Made by a program: the position numbers and the translations under genes. From DAOQAU01 sp035354275 (GTDB lineage Bacteria > Cyanobacteriota > Vampirovibrionia > Gastranaerophilales > Gastranaerophilaceae), in the NCBI GenBank assembly GCA_035354275.1, contig DAOQAU010000001.1:47721-111720 (forward strand): DNA of 64,000 nt, in the 5' to 3' direction. Within the stretch, counting starts at the first letter, position 1. Each line of letters opens with the position of its first letter. The notes beneath the pieces were generated by a model. That model was given only the letters and a program-made list of their open reading frames with translations, had not been told where the DNA came from and did not search any database. This document shows positions 17,541-26,170 of this stretch, piece by piece.

Positions 17541-17810
17541 TTATTCTTTTGCAAATAAATTTTTTATCTCAAAAAGAGAATCTTCTATGAATTCCATTGT
17601 TAACTGAAGAACACTTTTTTTCTCAATACAATCGAAAAGAAAATAGATAGGATCTTTTGAATTGTTAAATCTCATCCTATAATCAATTTTTTCTAAATAT
17701 ACAAAATCTTGAACCTGCTCCGAAGACGCCTGTTTTTTACGCTTGCGAAGAGGCTTGTATTTTCCGTTGCCGTTAGTATCATTTTTAGCACTGCTTGATG
17801 CCGTAATCAT
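17541..17810 (-). CDS. Small hypothetical protein, 89 aa
   Basis: Not recognised. A basic, disordered N-terminus (KYKPLRKRKKQASSEQ) is followed by a short helical acidic C-terminal part. A GAGAGAAG purine tract precedes the ATG and a strong terminator follows, which supports a real gene. Confidence 0.5.
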   Translation of the reverse strand: MITASSSAKNDTNGNGKYKPLRKRKKQASSEQVQDFVYLEKIDYRMRFNNSKDPIYFLFDCIEKKSVLQLTMEFIEDSLFEIKNLFAKE

Positions 17811-17910
17811 TTTTTCTTCTCTCTCTTTATGTCTTATATATATAAAGAATATATATTAACAAAAATTGCCTTTTTCGATTCGTTTTTGTAAACAAATGTT
17901 AAATAAGTGA

Positions 17911-18076
17911 GGGGGTAAATGTATTTAGCTGAATGGCTGAATGGGTGAACGGCTGAAAGGTTATTTTAGTTGAAAAGTCGAACAGTCGAATAGTTGAAAA
18001 GTTTTATATTAGTCGGGAAACAACAATTTGAACTTATTCACTTATTCACTTATTCACTTTTTCACCCATTTACCCC
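17911..18076. repeat. Paired inverted repeat arrays ending at the hydG stop codon
   Basis: The left arm runs from GGGGGTAAATG (17911) through GCTGAATGG/GGTGAACGG and TTGAAAAG/TCGAACAG units. The right arm, 18031-18076, is ACTTATTC repeated three times, then ACTTTTTC, ACCCATTTACCCC. GGGGTAAATG is thus present at both ends as an inverted repeat, and the right arm starts exactly at the hydG TAG. Confidence 0.75.
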
Positions 18077-19449
18077 TAAACGTACAAATCTCTTGCACCG
18101 TTTTGGATTTTATCGAGGGTTTCTATGACTTTTGCTCTGATTTTTTCATCTTTTATGTTATTTTTAATGTGATTTTCTATGGCTTCAAAACCTGCTTTTT
18201 TAGTTTCTTCACTAGCATAGTCATTAAGATATTCGGCAAAAGTAGCCACCGCATTAGGATCGCAAAATCTTTGAATTAAACCGACTTGCGCCAAATCCAT
18301 AAAATCTTTTCCCACCCTTCCCAATCTGTAACAGCTTGTGCAAAAGCTGGGAATAAAGCCATGTTGTGCTAACTCTTCTACAATTTCATCCAGTGAGCGG
18401 GTGTCGCCCATGGTGAACTGTTCGGTTGAATTTTCATCAGAGTATCCGCCGGGGTTTGTTTTTGAACCTGCGCTGATTTGAGAAATTCCCAATTCAATAA
18501 CTTCTCTTCTCACTTGGGCAGACTCCCTTGTGGTCAAAATCATGCCGGTGTAGGGCACAGCAAGTCTTAATATCGCAACTATTTTCTTAAACTGCTTATC
18601 GTTAATTGCATGAGGCGGATTTTTTGATAAATCCGAACCTGAAGCAGGCTCAATCCTTGGAACAGAAAGCGTATGAGGTCCGACTCCGTATTTATTTAAC
18701 AAATATTTTGAGTGTTCAATAAGAGCTAAAACTTCAAACCTGTAATCACAAAGCCCGAATAATGCACCCATACCGAAATCCTGAATCCCGCCTTCTATTG
18801 CCCTGTCCATTGTTTCCAAACGCCATTGATAATTTGCCTTAGGTCCTGAAAGGTGCATTTTTTTGTAAACATCGGGGTGATAAGTTTCCTGAAAAGACTG
18901 GAAAGTCCCGATGCCAAAAGAAGCAAGACGCTTGAATTCTTCTGTTTTCAACGGAGCCATATTAACGTTAATTCTTCTAACTTCGCCGTTCATTATTTTC
19001 TTTTCGTAAATTTTATCAATAATTTCTTTTATATAATCAAGATTGCACTGGTTTGTATCTTCGCCTGCCACAAGCAAAATTCTTTTGTGCCCCATATTTA
19101 TTATCTGTTCTGCCTCATGCACGGCCTCATCAAATGTAAGTTTTCTTCTTTTAATTTCTTTGTTGTCACGGCGGAAACCGCAGTAAAGACAATTATTACA
19201 GCAATAATTTGAAAGATAAAGCGGTGCAAAAAGAACTATTCTTTTGCCGTAAATTCCTTCTTTAACTTTTTTTGCCGTTCTAAAAAGTTTATTCAAAAGA
19301 TTTTCGTCTTCAAGATTCAAAAGAACTGCTATTTCTTCGGTTCCAAGTCCTTTTAATTCCAATGATTTTGTAAGGATTTCATTAACCCTTTTTTCATCCC
19401 CTTTTAATTCCAAATAAGAATTAATTTTAGCTACATCAATAATATTCAT
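18076..19449 (-). CDS. hydG: [FeFe]-hydrogenase H-cluster maturase HydG (radical SAM tyrosine lyase)
   Basis: 457 residues from ATG 19449, with GAGGAG upstream. The radical-SAM cluster motif is CCNNCLYC (Cx3Cx2C). The C-terminal second-cluster motif FCTSCYRLGRVG, followed about 22 residues later by RFCDPNA, separates HydG from ThiH. HydG cleaves tyrosine to make the CO and CN ligands of the [FeFe]-hydrogenase active site. No hydE, hydF or hydrogenase gene is nearby. A repeat array abuts the stop codon. Confidence 0.93.
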   Translation of the reverse strand: MNIIDVAKINSYLELKGDEKRVNEILTKSLELKGLGTEEIAVLLNLEDENLLNKLFRTAKKVKEGIYGKRIVLFAPLYLSNYCCNNCLYCGFRRDNKEIKRRKLTFDEAVHEAEQIINMGHKRILLVAGEDTNQCNLDYIKEIIDKIYEKKIMNGEVRRINVNMAPLKTEEFKRLASFGIGTFQSFQETYHPDVYKKMHLSGPKANYQWRLETMDRAIEGGIQDFGMGALFGLCDYRFEVLALIEHSKYLLNKYGVGPHTLSVPRIEPASGSDLSKNPPHAINDKQFKKIVAILRLAVPYTGMILTTRESAQVRREVIELGISQISAGSKTNPGGYSDENSTEQFTMGDTRSLDEIVEELAQHGFIPSFCTSCYRLGRVGKDFMDLAQVGLIQRFCDPNAVATFAEYLNDYASEETKKAGFEAIENHIKNNIKDEKIRAKVIETLDKIQNGARDLYV

Positions 19450-19539
19450 AATAAAATTCTCCTCTAACACAATAGTACAACTTTAAAAATAAAATGCACG
19501 TAAAAAAATCATAAAAATTTTTTAAAACAGCTAAAAAAT

Positions 19540-20403
19540 TTAAATTTCGCAGGCTTCGGCAATGGCATTAAATATTTTATCGGTAATGACTTCAATATAA
19601 TCAACAGCAACCATTCCGTTTATAATAACATCAGAAATCTCCATTGCAGGTCTAATGTAGCGTTGCGCGGTATGATTCACATCGGCAAACATCATATCTG
19701 CAGCTTCTCCGGTTTTTCCTCGTGTAGCTGCACGATTGTACCAACGATCTTTTATTACATCAATCGGAGTAAACACATAAACCCTTATGTCCATTATCTC
19801 CCTTAAGTCTTCATTCAAAACATAAAGCCCTTCATTTAAGATTACTTTAGCGGGCTTTTTAACTTCGCCGTCAGATTTTGAAACGCAGGTTACAAAATCA
19901 TAGTTGGGCGAAACAACGGTATTGCCCTGTTTTAGTTCAATTAAATGCTGTTTCATCAAATCAAGATTAACTGCTTTTGGCGTATCAAAACTAAAACCTG
20001 TTTTAAATAAAGCTTCGTAGCTTCCCGCATCAATAAGTTCTTTTGAAGTATCATAAAAATAATCATCGCAACGAATTACGGTATAAATTCCTTCTTTTTT
20101 TTCTTTAACGCATGCTTTTACGGTGTTATCGACAAAAGTGGTTTTACCCGAAGCCGATTCTCCTGCAATTCCTATAAGAAAAGTCTTTTTCTTATCATGC
20201 ACGACTCTTTTTGCTATATCAAAAAGAAAATTATTAGTTGTACGCAAAAACAAAGGCTGTTTTTCTTTTCTGTCTTCGGCAATAATTTTATTTAAGGAGT
20301 CAACTATATTAGCCACCAATTCCATTTCATGACGGCTTGAATAAAAATCGTAATTTGTTAAATTAAAATTGCTTTGCAACATCCTATCCGAAGTTTCTTC
20401 CAT
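19540..20403 (-). CDS. Uridine kinase-like P-loop kinase (paralog of 12862 gene)
   Basis: 287 residues. Walker A GIAGESASGKTT, VIRCDDYFYD, a DTPKAVNLDLM block, VILNEGLYVL and a late RYIRPAMEISDVIING segment follow the uridine kinase/PRK layout. Like its paralog it has ~75 residues before the P-loop, with a shared QPLFLRTTNNFLFDIAKR-type pattern. The substrate cannot be assigned. The start is uncertain because no good ribosome site is visible before ATG 20403. Confidence 0.7.
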   Translation of the reverse strand: MEETSDRMLQSNFNLTNYDFYSSRHEMELVANIVDSLNKIIAEDRKEKQPLFLRTTNNFLFDIAKRVVHDKKKTFLIGIAGESASGKTTFVDNTVKACVKEKKEGIYTVIRCDDYFYDTSKELIDAGSYEALFKTGFSFDTPKAVNLDLMKQHLIELKQGNTVVSPNYDFVTCVSKSDGEVKKPAKVILNEGLYVLNEDLREIMDIRVYVFTPIDVIKDRWYNRAATRGKTGEAADMMFADVNHTAQRYIRPAMEISDVIINGMVAVDYIEVITDKIFNAIAEACEI

Positions 20404-20564
20404 ACTTACAACAACATCATAACTTAAACTATTTTATTTTTCCGCTTTTGGCAACATGGAAAAATACAAAAATTTACAATTTTTTACTGTTAAAAATATA
20501 CTTTACTTAAAATTATGTGTCTATTAAAATAAAAGAAAGCCGTACTTAAAAAAGGAGCGAGAAA

Positions 20565-21770
20565 ATGAAAAAATCAATAAAGGATTTAGGCGACATAAAA
20601 GGCAAAAGGGCACTGGTGAGAGTTGATGTTAACGTTCCTCTCGACGAAAACAAAAACGTGACAGACGACACAAGAATTCAGGCTATTATTCCGACAATAA
20701 AGTTTTTACAGGAAAAAGGCGCAAAAATAATTCTCATGGCGCATTTGGGAAGACCAAAAGGCGAATGGAATATGGAATTTACACTTGCTCCTGTTGCAAA
20801 AAAACTTTCTAAAGTCTTAGGACAAGAGGTTTTATTCATTTCAACTCCGATAGGTCAAGGTGCCGAAAAAGATTTAACAGAGCTTAAAGACGGTCAGGTT
20901 GCCTTATTGGAAAATATTCGTTTTTATAAAGCCGAAGAAGCAAAAGACGATGACATGACATTTGCCAAAGAACTTGCAAAACTAGGCGATTTTTACGTTA
21001 ATGATGCTTTCGGTGCTGCGCACAGAAATCACACTTCAACATCAAAACTTGCAAAAGTTTTAAAACCGGCTGTTTCAGGATTTTTAATGGAAAAAGAAAT
21101 AAGATGTCTGGGAAATGCCCTTAATAATCCCGTAAAACCTTTTACCGCAATAGTAGGCGGTGCTAAAGTTTCGACCAAAATCGGGGTTTTGGAAAACTTA
21201 ATCGATAAAGTGGACAACCTGATAATCGGCGGGGGCATGGCTTACACGTTTGTCAAAGCAAACGGCGGCAAAATCGGAAATTCAATCTGCGAAGACGACC
21301 AGCTTGAAGTCGCAAAAGAAGTAGAGAAAAAAGCTGCCGCAAAAGGCGTTAAAATAATTATGGCAAAAGATGTTCTTGTAACAGACGATTTTTCAGGAAA
21401 CGGTACAAACAAAATCGTAGATGTTTATGAAATCCCCGACGGCTTTGAAGGAGTTGACGCAGGCCCTGAAACTCAAAAAGCGTTTGAAGCTGTAATCAAA
21501 ACCTCAAAAACAATTCTTTGGAACGGGCCTGTAGGTGCGTTTGAAAACGACAAATTTACTCAAGGCACAAAAGCTGTTGCACTTGCGGTTCAAGAAGCCA
21601 CAAAAAACGGCGCGGTAAGCGTTCTTGGAGGCGGCGATACCGTTGCGGCGGTTAAAAAATACAAATTGGATGAAAATACTTTCACCCACATTTCAACAGG
21701 CGGCGGCGCAAGCCTTGAATTTATCGAAGGCAAAGTGCTTCCTGGCGTTGACGCTTTAGATGATAAATAA
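20565..21770 (+). CDS. pgk: Phosphoglycerate kinase, canonical copy
   Basis: 401 residues, usual length, no leader. The key substrate residues are intact: VRVDVNVPL, DDTRIQA, MAHLGRPKG, LLENIRF, NDAFGAAHR. So are the nucleotide side GGAKVSTKIGVLENL, IIGGGMAYTF, WNGPVGAFE and GGGDTVAAV. It transfers phosphate from 1,3-bisphosphoglycerate to ADP in glycolysis. AAGGAG ribosome site. A second, divergent copy lies at 37631. The U32 gene follows after 1 bp. Confidence 0.96.
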   Translation: MKKSIKDLGDIKGKRALVRVDVNVPLDENKNVTDDTRIQAIIPTIKFLQEKGAKIILMAHLGRPKGEWNMEFTLAPVAKKLSKVLGQEVLFISTPIGQGAEKDLTELKDGQVALLENIRFYKAEEAKDDDMTFAKELAKLGDFYVNDAFGAAHRNHTSTSKLAKVLKPAVSGFLMEKEIRCLGNALNNPVKPFTAIVGGAKVSTKIGVLENLIDKVDNLIIGGGMAYTFVKANGGKIGNSICEDDQLEVAKEVEKKAAAKGVKIIMAKDVLVTDDFSGNGTNKIVDVYEIPDGFEGVDAGPETQKAFEAVIKTSKTILWNGPVGAFENDKFTQGTKAVALAVQEATKNGAVSVLGGGDTVAAVKKYKLDENTFTHISTGGGASLEFIEGKVLPGVDALDDK

Positions 21771-21771
21771 C

Positions 21772-23553
21772 ATGATTGAATTACTGGCACCTGCTAAAGA
21801 TAAAATATGTGCTAAAGCAGCAATAGATTTCGGTGCAGATGCAATATACATAGGTGCAAGCGAATTCGGGGCAAGAAAAAACGCCCCGAATTCGCTTGCT
21901 GATATTGAAGAAATTGTTCAATATGCCCATAAATTTAATGTAAAAGTTTATGCTGCGGTAAACACAATTTTAACCGATGAAGAAATTAAGAGGGCAGAAA
22001 AACTAATTGAAGATTTATCAAAAATCGGCATTGACGCGATAATAATACAGGATATGGGCTTACTTTCAGCAATAAAAGCCAATAATATTTGCTGCCATGC
22101 CTCAACCCAATGCGATAATACAACGGCCGAAAAAGTTAAATTTCTTGAAAGTATAGGGTTTTCAAGAGTAATTTTGGCGCGGGAACTCTCGATTGAACAA
22201 ATTAGAGAAATAAAAAAGCAAACCAATCTTGAACTGGAAGCCTTTATCCATGGTGCATTATGTGTTTCATACAGCGGAAAATGTTACCTAAGTTATGCCA
22301 TAGGCGGACGCTCGGCAAACAAGGGCGAGTGTGCCCAGCCTTGCAGAAAAAAATATTCACTCATTGACGAAAAAGGAAATTACCTCGCAAAAGACAGATA
22401 TTTGCTTAATTTAAAAGATTTTAACGCCTCAAATTACATAAAAGAATTAGCTGAAGCAGGCGTTACATCATTTAAAATTGAAGGAAGATTAAAAGACGAA
22501 AATTACGTAAAAAATGTCGTCGCATATTACAGAAAACTAATCGACGATTTAGATTACCAAAAAACATCGTCTGGTAAAATATTATTTGATTTTGAACCCG
22601 ATTTGAATAAAAGTTTTAACAGAGGCTTTACGGATTATTTTCTCGAAGGCAAAAGAAAAAAATGCTTTGACTTTGACAGCCCAAAATCAAAAGGTGAATA
22701 CATCGGAGAGGTTACGAAAATCAAAAAAGATAACTTTGAAATCACGTCACCCCTCACCCTTCACCCTTCACATCTTTTTTCCCAAGACGGCTTATGTTTT
22801 ATGTACAACGGCGAAATTCAGGGCTGTCTTGTAAACAAGGTTGAAAATAACAAAATATTTCCCAACAAAATGAATGGGGTTAAAATCGGGACAAAAATTT
22901 ATCGAAATTTGGATTCTGAATTTGAAAAAAAACTAAAAAATTCAAAAACACAAAGAAAAATAGGGGTTAATTTAACTTTTGAATCAGATAAAATCACCGC
23001 AGTTGATGAGGACGGAAATATTACCAAAATTAATTATGCTTATGAAGAACTTGCTAAAAACAGCATAAAAGCAAAAGAAACAATAATTAAACAGCTTAAA
23101 AAATCGGGAGATAGTGATTTTGAAGTTGAAGATGTAACTATAAACATTAACAAGATGCCCTTTTTGCCTGTTTCAAAACTAAACGAACTTCGCCGCGAAT
23201 TGCTTGAAAAATTGATGAAAAAACGCCTACAAAACTATTCCCCTATACATCATCCTGAACCAATTTCAGAATCTCATCAACCCTTAAATCAAACAATCAA
23301 TTATCAAGGCAATATTTTAAACAAAAAAGCAAATATTTTTTACGAAAAACACGGATGCAAAATTGTTGAATCCGCACTTGAAAGTGGTAAAATTCCTGTT
23401 TGCGGTAAAATAGTTATGACCACAAAACATTGTCTGAAATCGGCTTTTAATATGTGCAAATCAAGTGAAAAGATGTTTTTGGTTGATGAAAAGGGCAAAA
23501 AATATTCGCTAAAATTTAATTGCGATAAATGTGAGATGGAAGTTATTTTTTAA
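21772..23553 (+). CDS. Peptidase U32-family protein (RlhA/TrhP-type), with repeat-derived insertions
   Basis: 593 residues from ATG 21772, 1 bp after pgk and without its own ribosome site, so coupled to pgk. Start MIELLAPAKD and the family signature EAFIHGALCVSYSGKCYLS...GECAQPCRKKY are clear. Characterised relatives hydroxylate rRNA or tRNA bases rather than cleave proteins; which one this is cannot be told. Two stretches look like intergenic repeats read in frame: 22747-22773 (TSPLTLHPSHLF) and 23249-23279 (IHHPEPISESHQ). Both fall in the C-terminal half, probably in loops. Confidence 0.85.
   Translation: MIELLAPAKDKICAKAAIDFGADAIYIGASEFGARKNAPNSLADIEEIVQYAHKFNVKVYAAVNTILTDEEIKRAEKLIEDLSKIGIDAIIIQDMGLLSAIKANNICCHASTQCDNTTAEKVKFLESIGFSRVILARELSIEQIREIKKQTNLELEAFIHGALCVSYSGKCYLSYAIGGRSANKGECAQPCRKKYSLIDEKGNYLAKDRYLLNLKDFNASNYIKELAEAGVTSFKIEGRLKDENYVKNVVAYYRKLIDDLDYQKTSSGKILFDFEPDLNKSFNRGFTDYFLEGKRKKCFDFDSPKSKGEYIGEVTKIKKDNFEITSPLTLHPSHLFSQDGLCFMYNGEIQGCLVNKVENNKIFPNKMNGVKIGTKIYRNLDSEFEKKLKNSKTQRKIGVNLTFESDKITAVDEDGNITKINYAYEELAKNSIKAKETIIKQLKKSGDSDFEVEDVTININKMPFLPVSKLNELRRELLEKLMKKRLQNYSPIHHPEPISESHQPLNQTINYQGNILNKKANIFYEKHGCKIVESALESGKIPVCGKIVMTTKHCLKSAFNMCKSSEKMFLVDEKGKKYSLKFNCDKCEMEVIF
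22747..22773 (+). repeat. CACCCTT heptamer array inside the U32 coding region
   Basis: TCACCCCTCACCCTTCACCC followed by TTCACAT. It is the same 7-mer family as the intergenic arrays, here read in the orientation without stop codons. Confidence 0.7.
23249..23279 (+). repeat. Decayed copy of the 13728 palindromic repeat inside the U32 coding region
   Basis: CATCATCCTGAACC and AATTTCAGAATCTCATC match the left half of the intergenic element (CATCCTGAAA...TTTCAGGATCTC) with a few changes. Confidence 0.6.
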
Positions 23554-23566
23554 AAAAGGTTAATCA

Positions 23567-24259
23567 ATGTCATATAGGGGAAAAAAATTACTAAAAATAA
23601 TGCAAAATGCTAATAATTACAATAATTTTGTAATTAATTTAATTTTAAAATCAATCGTTGATAAAAACTTTAAAACCCTTGATTTTGGAGCAGGATATGG
23701 TTTTTTTGCTAATCTTTTAAGAAAAAGCGGGGTTAGTAATATCAAATGTGTCGAAATAGACGAAGAATTAAGCGAACATTGCAAAAATCTTGATTTTTTT
23801 GTGTTTAAGAATCTGCATGACATAGAAAATAACTCTTATGATTTTATTTATACCCTTAATGTTCTTGAGCATATCAGAGATGACAAAGCGGTTTTACTTG
23901 CACTAAAAGCAAAATTGAAAAAAGAAGGGAAAATTTTTATTTATGTTCCTGCTTTTAAATTATTATATTCATCCTTTGACAAAAAAATTCGCCACTGCAG
24001 AAGGTACAAAAAAGAAGATTTGATTCCGTTTTTAGAAAACAACGGATTTGAAATTTTAAATGCAAAATATGTTGACAGTTTTGGGTTTTTCTTAGCTCTA
24101 ATATACAAATTTATAAACAAAAACGACGGTGAAATTAATATGTTAAGCGTTAAAATATTTGATAAAATTTTATTCCCTGTCGGAAGAATTTTTGACAAAA
24201 TTATCTTTGAAAAATTTTTAGGGAAAAACCTTATTGTAGAAGCAAAACTTATTCAATAA
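23567..24259 (+). CDS. Class I SAM-dependent methyltransferase
   Basis: 230 residues. Motif I LDFGAGYGFFANLL, the acidic end of strand 2 CVEIDEEL, and motif IV YTLNVLEHIRDD are those of the methyltransf_11/23 type. The C-terminal part is Phe/Ile-rich, suggesting a lipid or polysaccharide-lipid substrate. The target is unknown. It follows the U32 gene by 13 bp and its 3' end overlaps the convergent LdpA-like gene by 11 bp. Confidence 0.82.
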   Translation: MSYRGKKLLKIMQNANNYNNFVINLILKSIVDKNFKTLDFGAGYGFFANLLRKSGVSNIKCVEIDEELSEHCKNLDFFVFKNLHDIENNSYDFIYTLNVLEHIRDDKAVLLALKAKLKKEGKIFIYVPAFKLLYSSFDKKIRHCRRYKKEDLIPFLENNGFEILNAKYVDSFGFFLALIYKFINKNDGEINMLSVKIFDKILFPVGRIFDKIIFEKFLGKNLIVEAKLIQ

Positions 24260-25253
24260 TTTTTATAATAAGTTCTTTGGCGGTTTTTGAGGCTTGCTCA
24301 AAAACCGCTTTATTTGTCCAAAAATCATCGCGTTCAATATATTTTTTTACAATTTTTCTTGCGTAAGAGCCGACGGAAATTCCGTTGAAATCAATTCCGA
24401 AAATTTTTGCAAGCTCTGCGGTCTTAGAATTTGTTCCGCCTGAAATTAAAAGATAAACAGGCAGTTTTTCGTTAGCTATAATTTCTGCCATGGCAACTGC
24501 AGGAAGTGTTGTTTTAAAATCATCTTCGCCTCCGGACATCGGGTTTCCGTCTGCCTGAATTATTGTTGTATAAAGTTTTCTGTTTTTTATTAAATTTTTA
24601 ATCCTGTTTAAAACTGCTTCATTTGATAGTTTTGACCTGTCAATACAAATACTCAGCATTCCGTCAAAGTTTTTGTTTAAATAATTCCATCTTTCCTGAA
24701 CATCTTTTTCATCTGTGCCGGAAGCATGCAATTCAATACAGGTGAAGGGTGAAGGGTGAAGGGTGAAGAGAGGAAAAAATATGTCTTCTATCGGCTTATT
24801 TTTTTGATATATTTCAATAGCACTATGTTTACAGGTTTTTAAACATCTTGCACAGCCGATACATTTTTCTTCGATAACCATAAAATCAGGGTTGATGGCT
24901 TTTTGCAGGCAGGAATCAATGCAATTGACACATTTTTTGCAAAATTTTTGATTGATTTTTGCTTTATTAAAATGCGGCTCGCCTTTTATTCCGACACTTA
25001 TGCAAAAATGGTAATCAGATAAGTTTTTTTTGTCCGTAACCCTTAGGATGCCTTTTTGTGCAGCCTCAATAACTTCTTTATGCGGAGATAGGTCAAAAAA
25101 TCTGCAGCCGGATGCAGCATAAATTGCAACAAGTTTTTCGACTTCGTCTAAATCCTCGTTTCCCGCCCCGCAAATTAACTTGAAACATTTTCTGCTTTCT
25201 AAAAGTTTTTGCAATCCGCATTGTCGGGATTGCAATCCCGACCTACCTCTCAC
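24249..25253 (-). CDS. ldpA: LdpA-like 4Fe-4S protein (cyanobacterial circadian-input family)
   Basis: The opening block LLESRKCFKLICGAGNED, LVAIYAASGCRFFDLS, a two-cluster ferredoxin section (CKKCVNCIDSC and CIGCARCLKTC, about residues 125-175) and a long C-terminal alpha/beta domain follow the LdpA layout. In cyanobacteria LdpA senses redox state and tunes the clock; here the role must be general redox sensing or enzymatic. The start is uncertain: GTG 25253 lies in repeat DNA, and TTG 25214 would fit the family N-terminus better. A heptamer array is encoded in frame at 24740-24773. Confidence 0.7.
   Translation of the reverse strand: MRGRSGLQSRQCGLQKLLESRKCFKLICGAGNEDLDEVEKLVAIYAASGCRFFDLSPHKEVIEAAQKGILRVTDKKNLSDYHFCISVGIKGEPHFNKAKINQKFCKKCVNCIDSCLQKAINPDFMVIEEKCIGCARCLKTCKHSAIEIYQKNKPIEDIFFPLFTLHPSPFTCIELHASGTDEKDVQERWNYLNKNFDGMLSICIDRSKLSNEAVLNRIKNLIKNRKLYTTIIQADGNPMSGGEDDFKTTLPAVAMAEIIANEKLPVYLLISGGTNSKTAELAKIFGIDFNGISVGSYARKIVKKYIERDDFWTNKAVFEQASKTAKELIIKIIE
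24740..24773. repeat. GTGAAGG heptamer array inside the LdpA-like coding region
   Basis: Four consecutive 7-mers (GTGAAGG three times, then GTGAAGA) on the plus strand. The gene is on the minus strand, so it reads stop-free as FTLHPSPFTC. It separates the ferredoxin section from the following domain. Confidence 0.8.
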
Positions 25254-25284
25254 CCATTTACCCCCTCACCTCTCACTTCTCCCC
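25223..25284. repeat. Perfect 20-bp palindrome plus CTCAC array at ldpA start / rmlA end
   Basis: GTCGGGATTGCAATCCCGAC (25223-25242) is self-complementary. The CTCACCC-type tandem array runs 25244-25284 up to 4 bp from the rmlA stop codon. On the rmlA sense strand the array is GTGAG-rich. The block covers the possible 5' end of the LdpA-like gene. Confidence 0.75.
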
Positions 25285-25287
25285 AAT

Positions 25288-26169
25288 TTATCCCAATTCT
25301 TGTGCTACACGGGCAACATATTCATAATATTCGTTTTTCTTATATTTTGCCGCTTGTTCAAGGAGGTCTTCTTTTTTCAAAAACTTCATTCTTAGCGCAA
25401 CTTCTTCAAGACATGCGATTTTGACACCCTGGTTTTCTTCTATTGTCTGAACATACTGGCTTGCCTGCAAAAGCGAAGAGTGAGTTCCTGTATCAAGCCA
25501 TGCAAAGCCTCTGCCTAAAAGTTCAACGCTCAAATTTCCATTTTTAAGATAAACATTGTTTAAATCGGTAATTTCTAATTCGCCTCTTGCAGAAGGCTTA
25601 AGATTTTTAGCATATTCTACAACTTTGTTGTCATAAAAATAAAGTCCGGTAACCGCATAATTTGATTTAGGATTAGCGGGTTTTTCTTCAATGGAAAGTG
25701 CTTTGCCGCCTTTATCAAAATCAACCACCCCGAATCTTTGGGGATCTTTTACCTGATACCCAAAAACCGTTGCTCCACCTTGAGACTTGATTCTTCTTAC
25801 CACGCCTTCAAGCATGCTTGAAAACCCCTGCCCGAAGAAGATATTATCCCCTAAAACAAGTGCAGCTGTGTCATTTCCTATAAATTCTTCACCCAAAATA
25901 AAAGCCTGCGCAAGCCCGTCGGGACTTGGCTGTTCCTTATAAGAAAACTCTACCCCGAATTGTTTTCCGTCTCCCAAAAGTTTTTTAAAATTGGGCAAAT
26001 CCTGCGGGGTTGAAATTATCAAAATTTCTTTTATTCCTGCAAGCATTAATACCGAAATCGGATGATAAATCATGGGTTTATCATAAATCGGCAACAGCTG
26101 TTTTGAAACAACCATTGTTGTAGGAAACAATCTTGTTCCGGCTCCGCCGGCGAGTACTATTCCTTTCAT
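25288..26169 (-). CDS. rmlA: Glucose-1-phosphate thymidylyltransferase
   Basis: 293 residues. [11 protein letters not shown] pyrophosphorylase motif, [42 protein letters not shown] and the [11 protein letters not shown] end are all present. It makes dTDP-glucose, the first step to dTDP-L-rhamnose for LPS or other polysaccharide. GAAAGGAAG ribosome site. It lies last in the acpS-rmlC-rmlB-rmlA run; rmlD is not in the window. Confidence 0.95.
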   Translation of the reverse strand: MKGIVLAGGAGTRLFPTTMVVSKQLLPIYDKPMIYHPISVLMLAGIKEILIISTPQDLPNFKKLLGDGKQFGVEFSYKEQPSPDGLAQAFILGEEFIGNDTAALVLGDNIFFGQGFSSMLEGVVRRIKSQGGATVFGYQVKDPQRFGVVDFDKGGKALSIEEKPANPKSNYAVTGLYFYDNKVVEYAKNLKPSARGELEITDLNNVYLKNGNLSVELLGRGFAWLDTGTHSSLLQASQYVQTIEENQGVKIACLEEVALRMKFLKKEDLLEQAAKYKKNEYYEYVARVAQELG

Positions 26170-26170
26170 T

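Noticed and set aside
17911..18076. CRISPR array
   Set aside because: Units are 7-8 nt, degenerate and without spacers.
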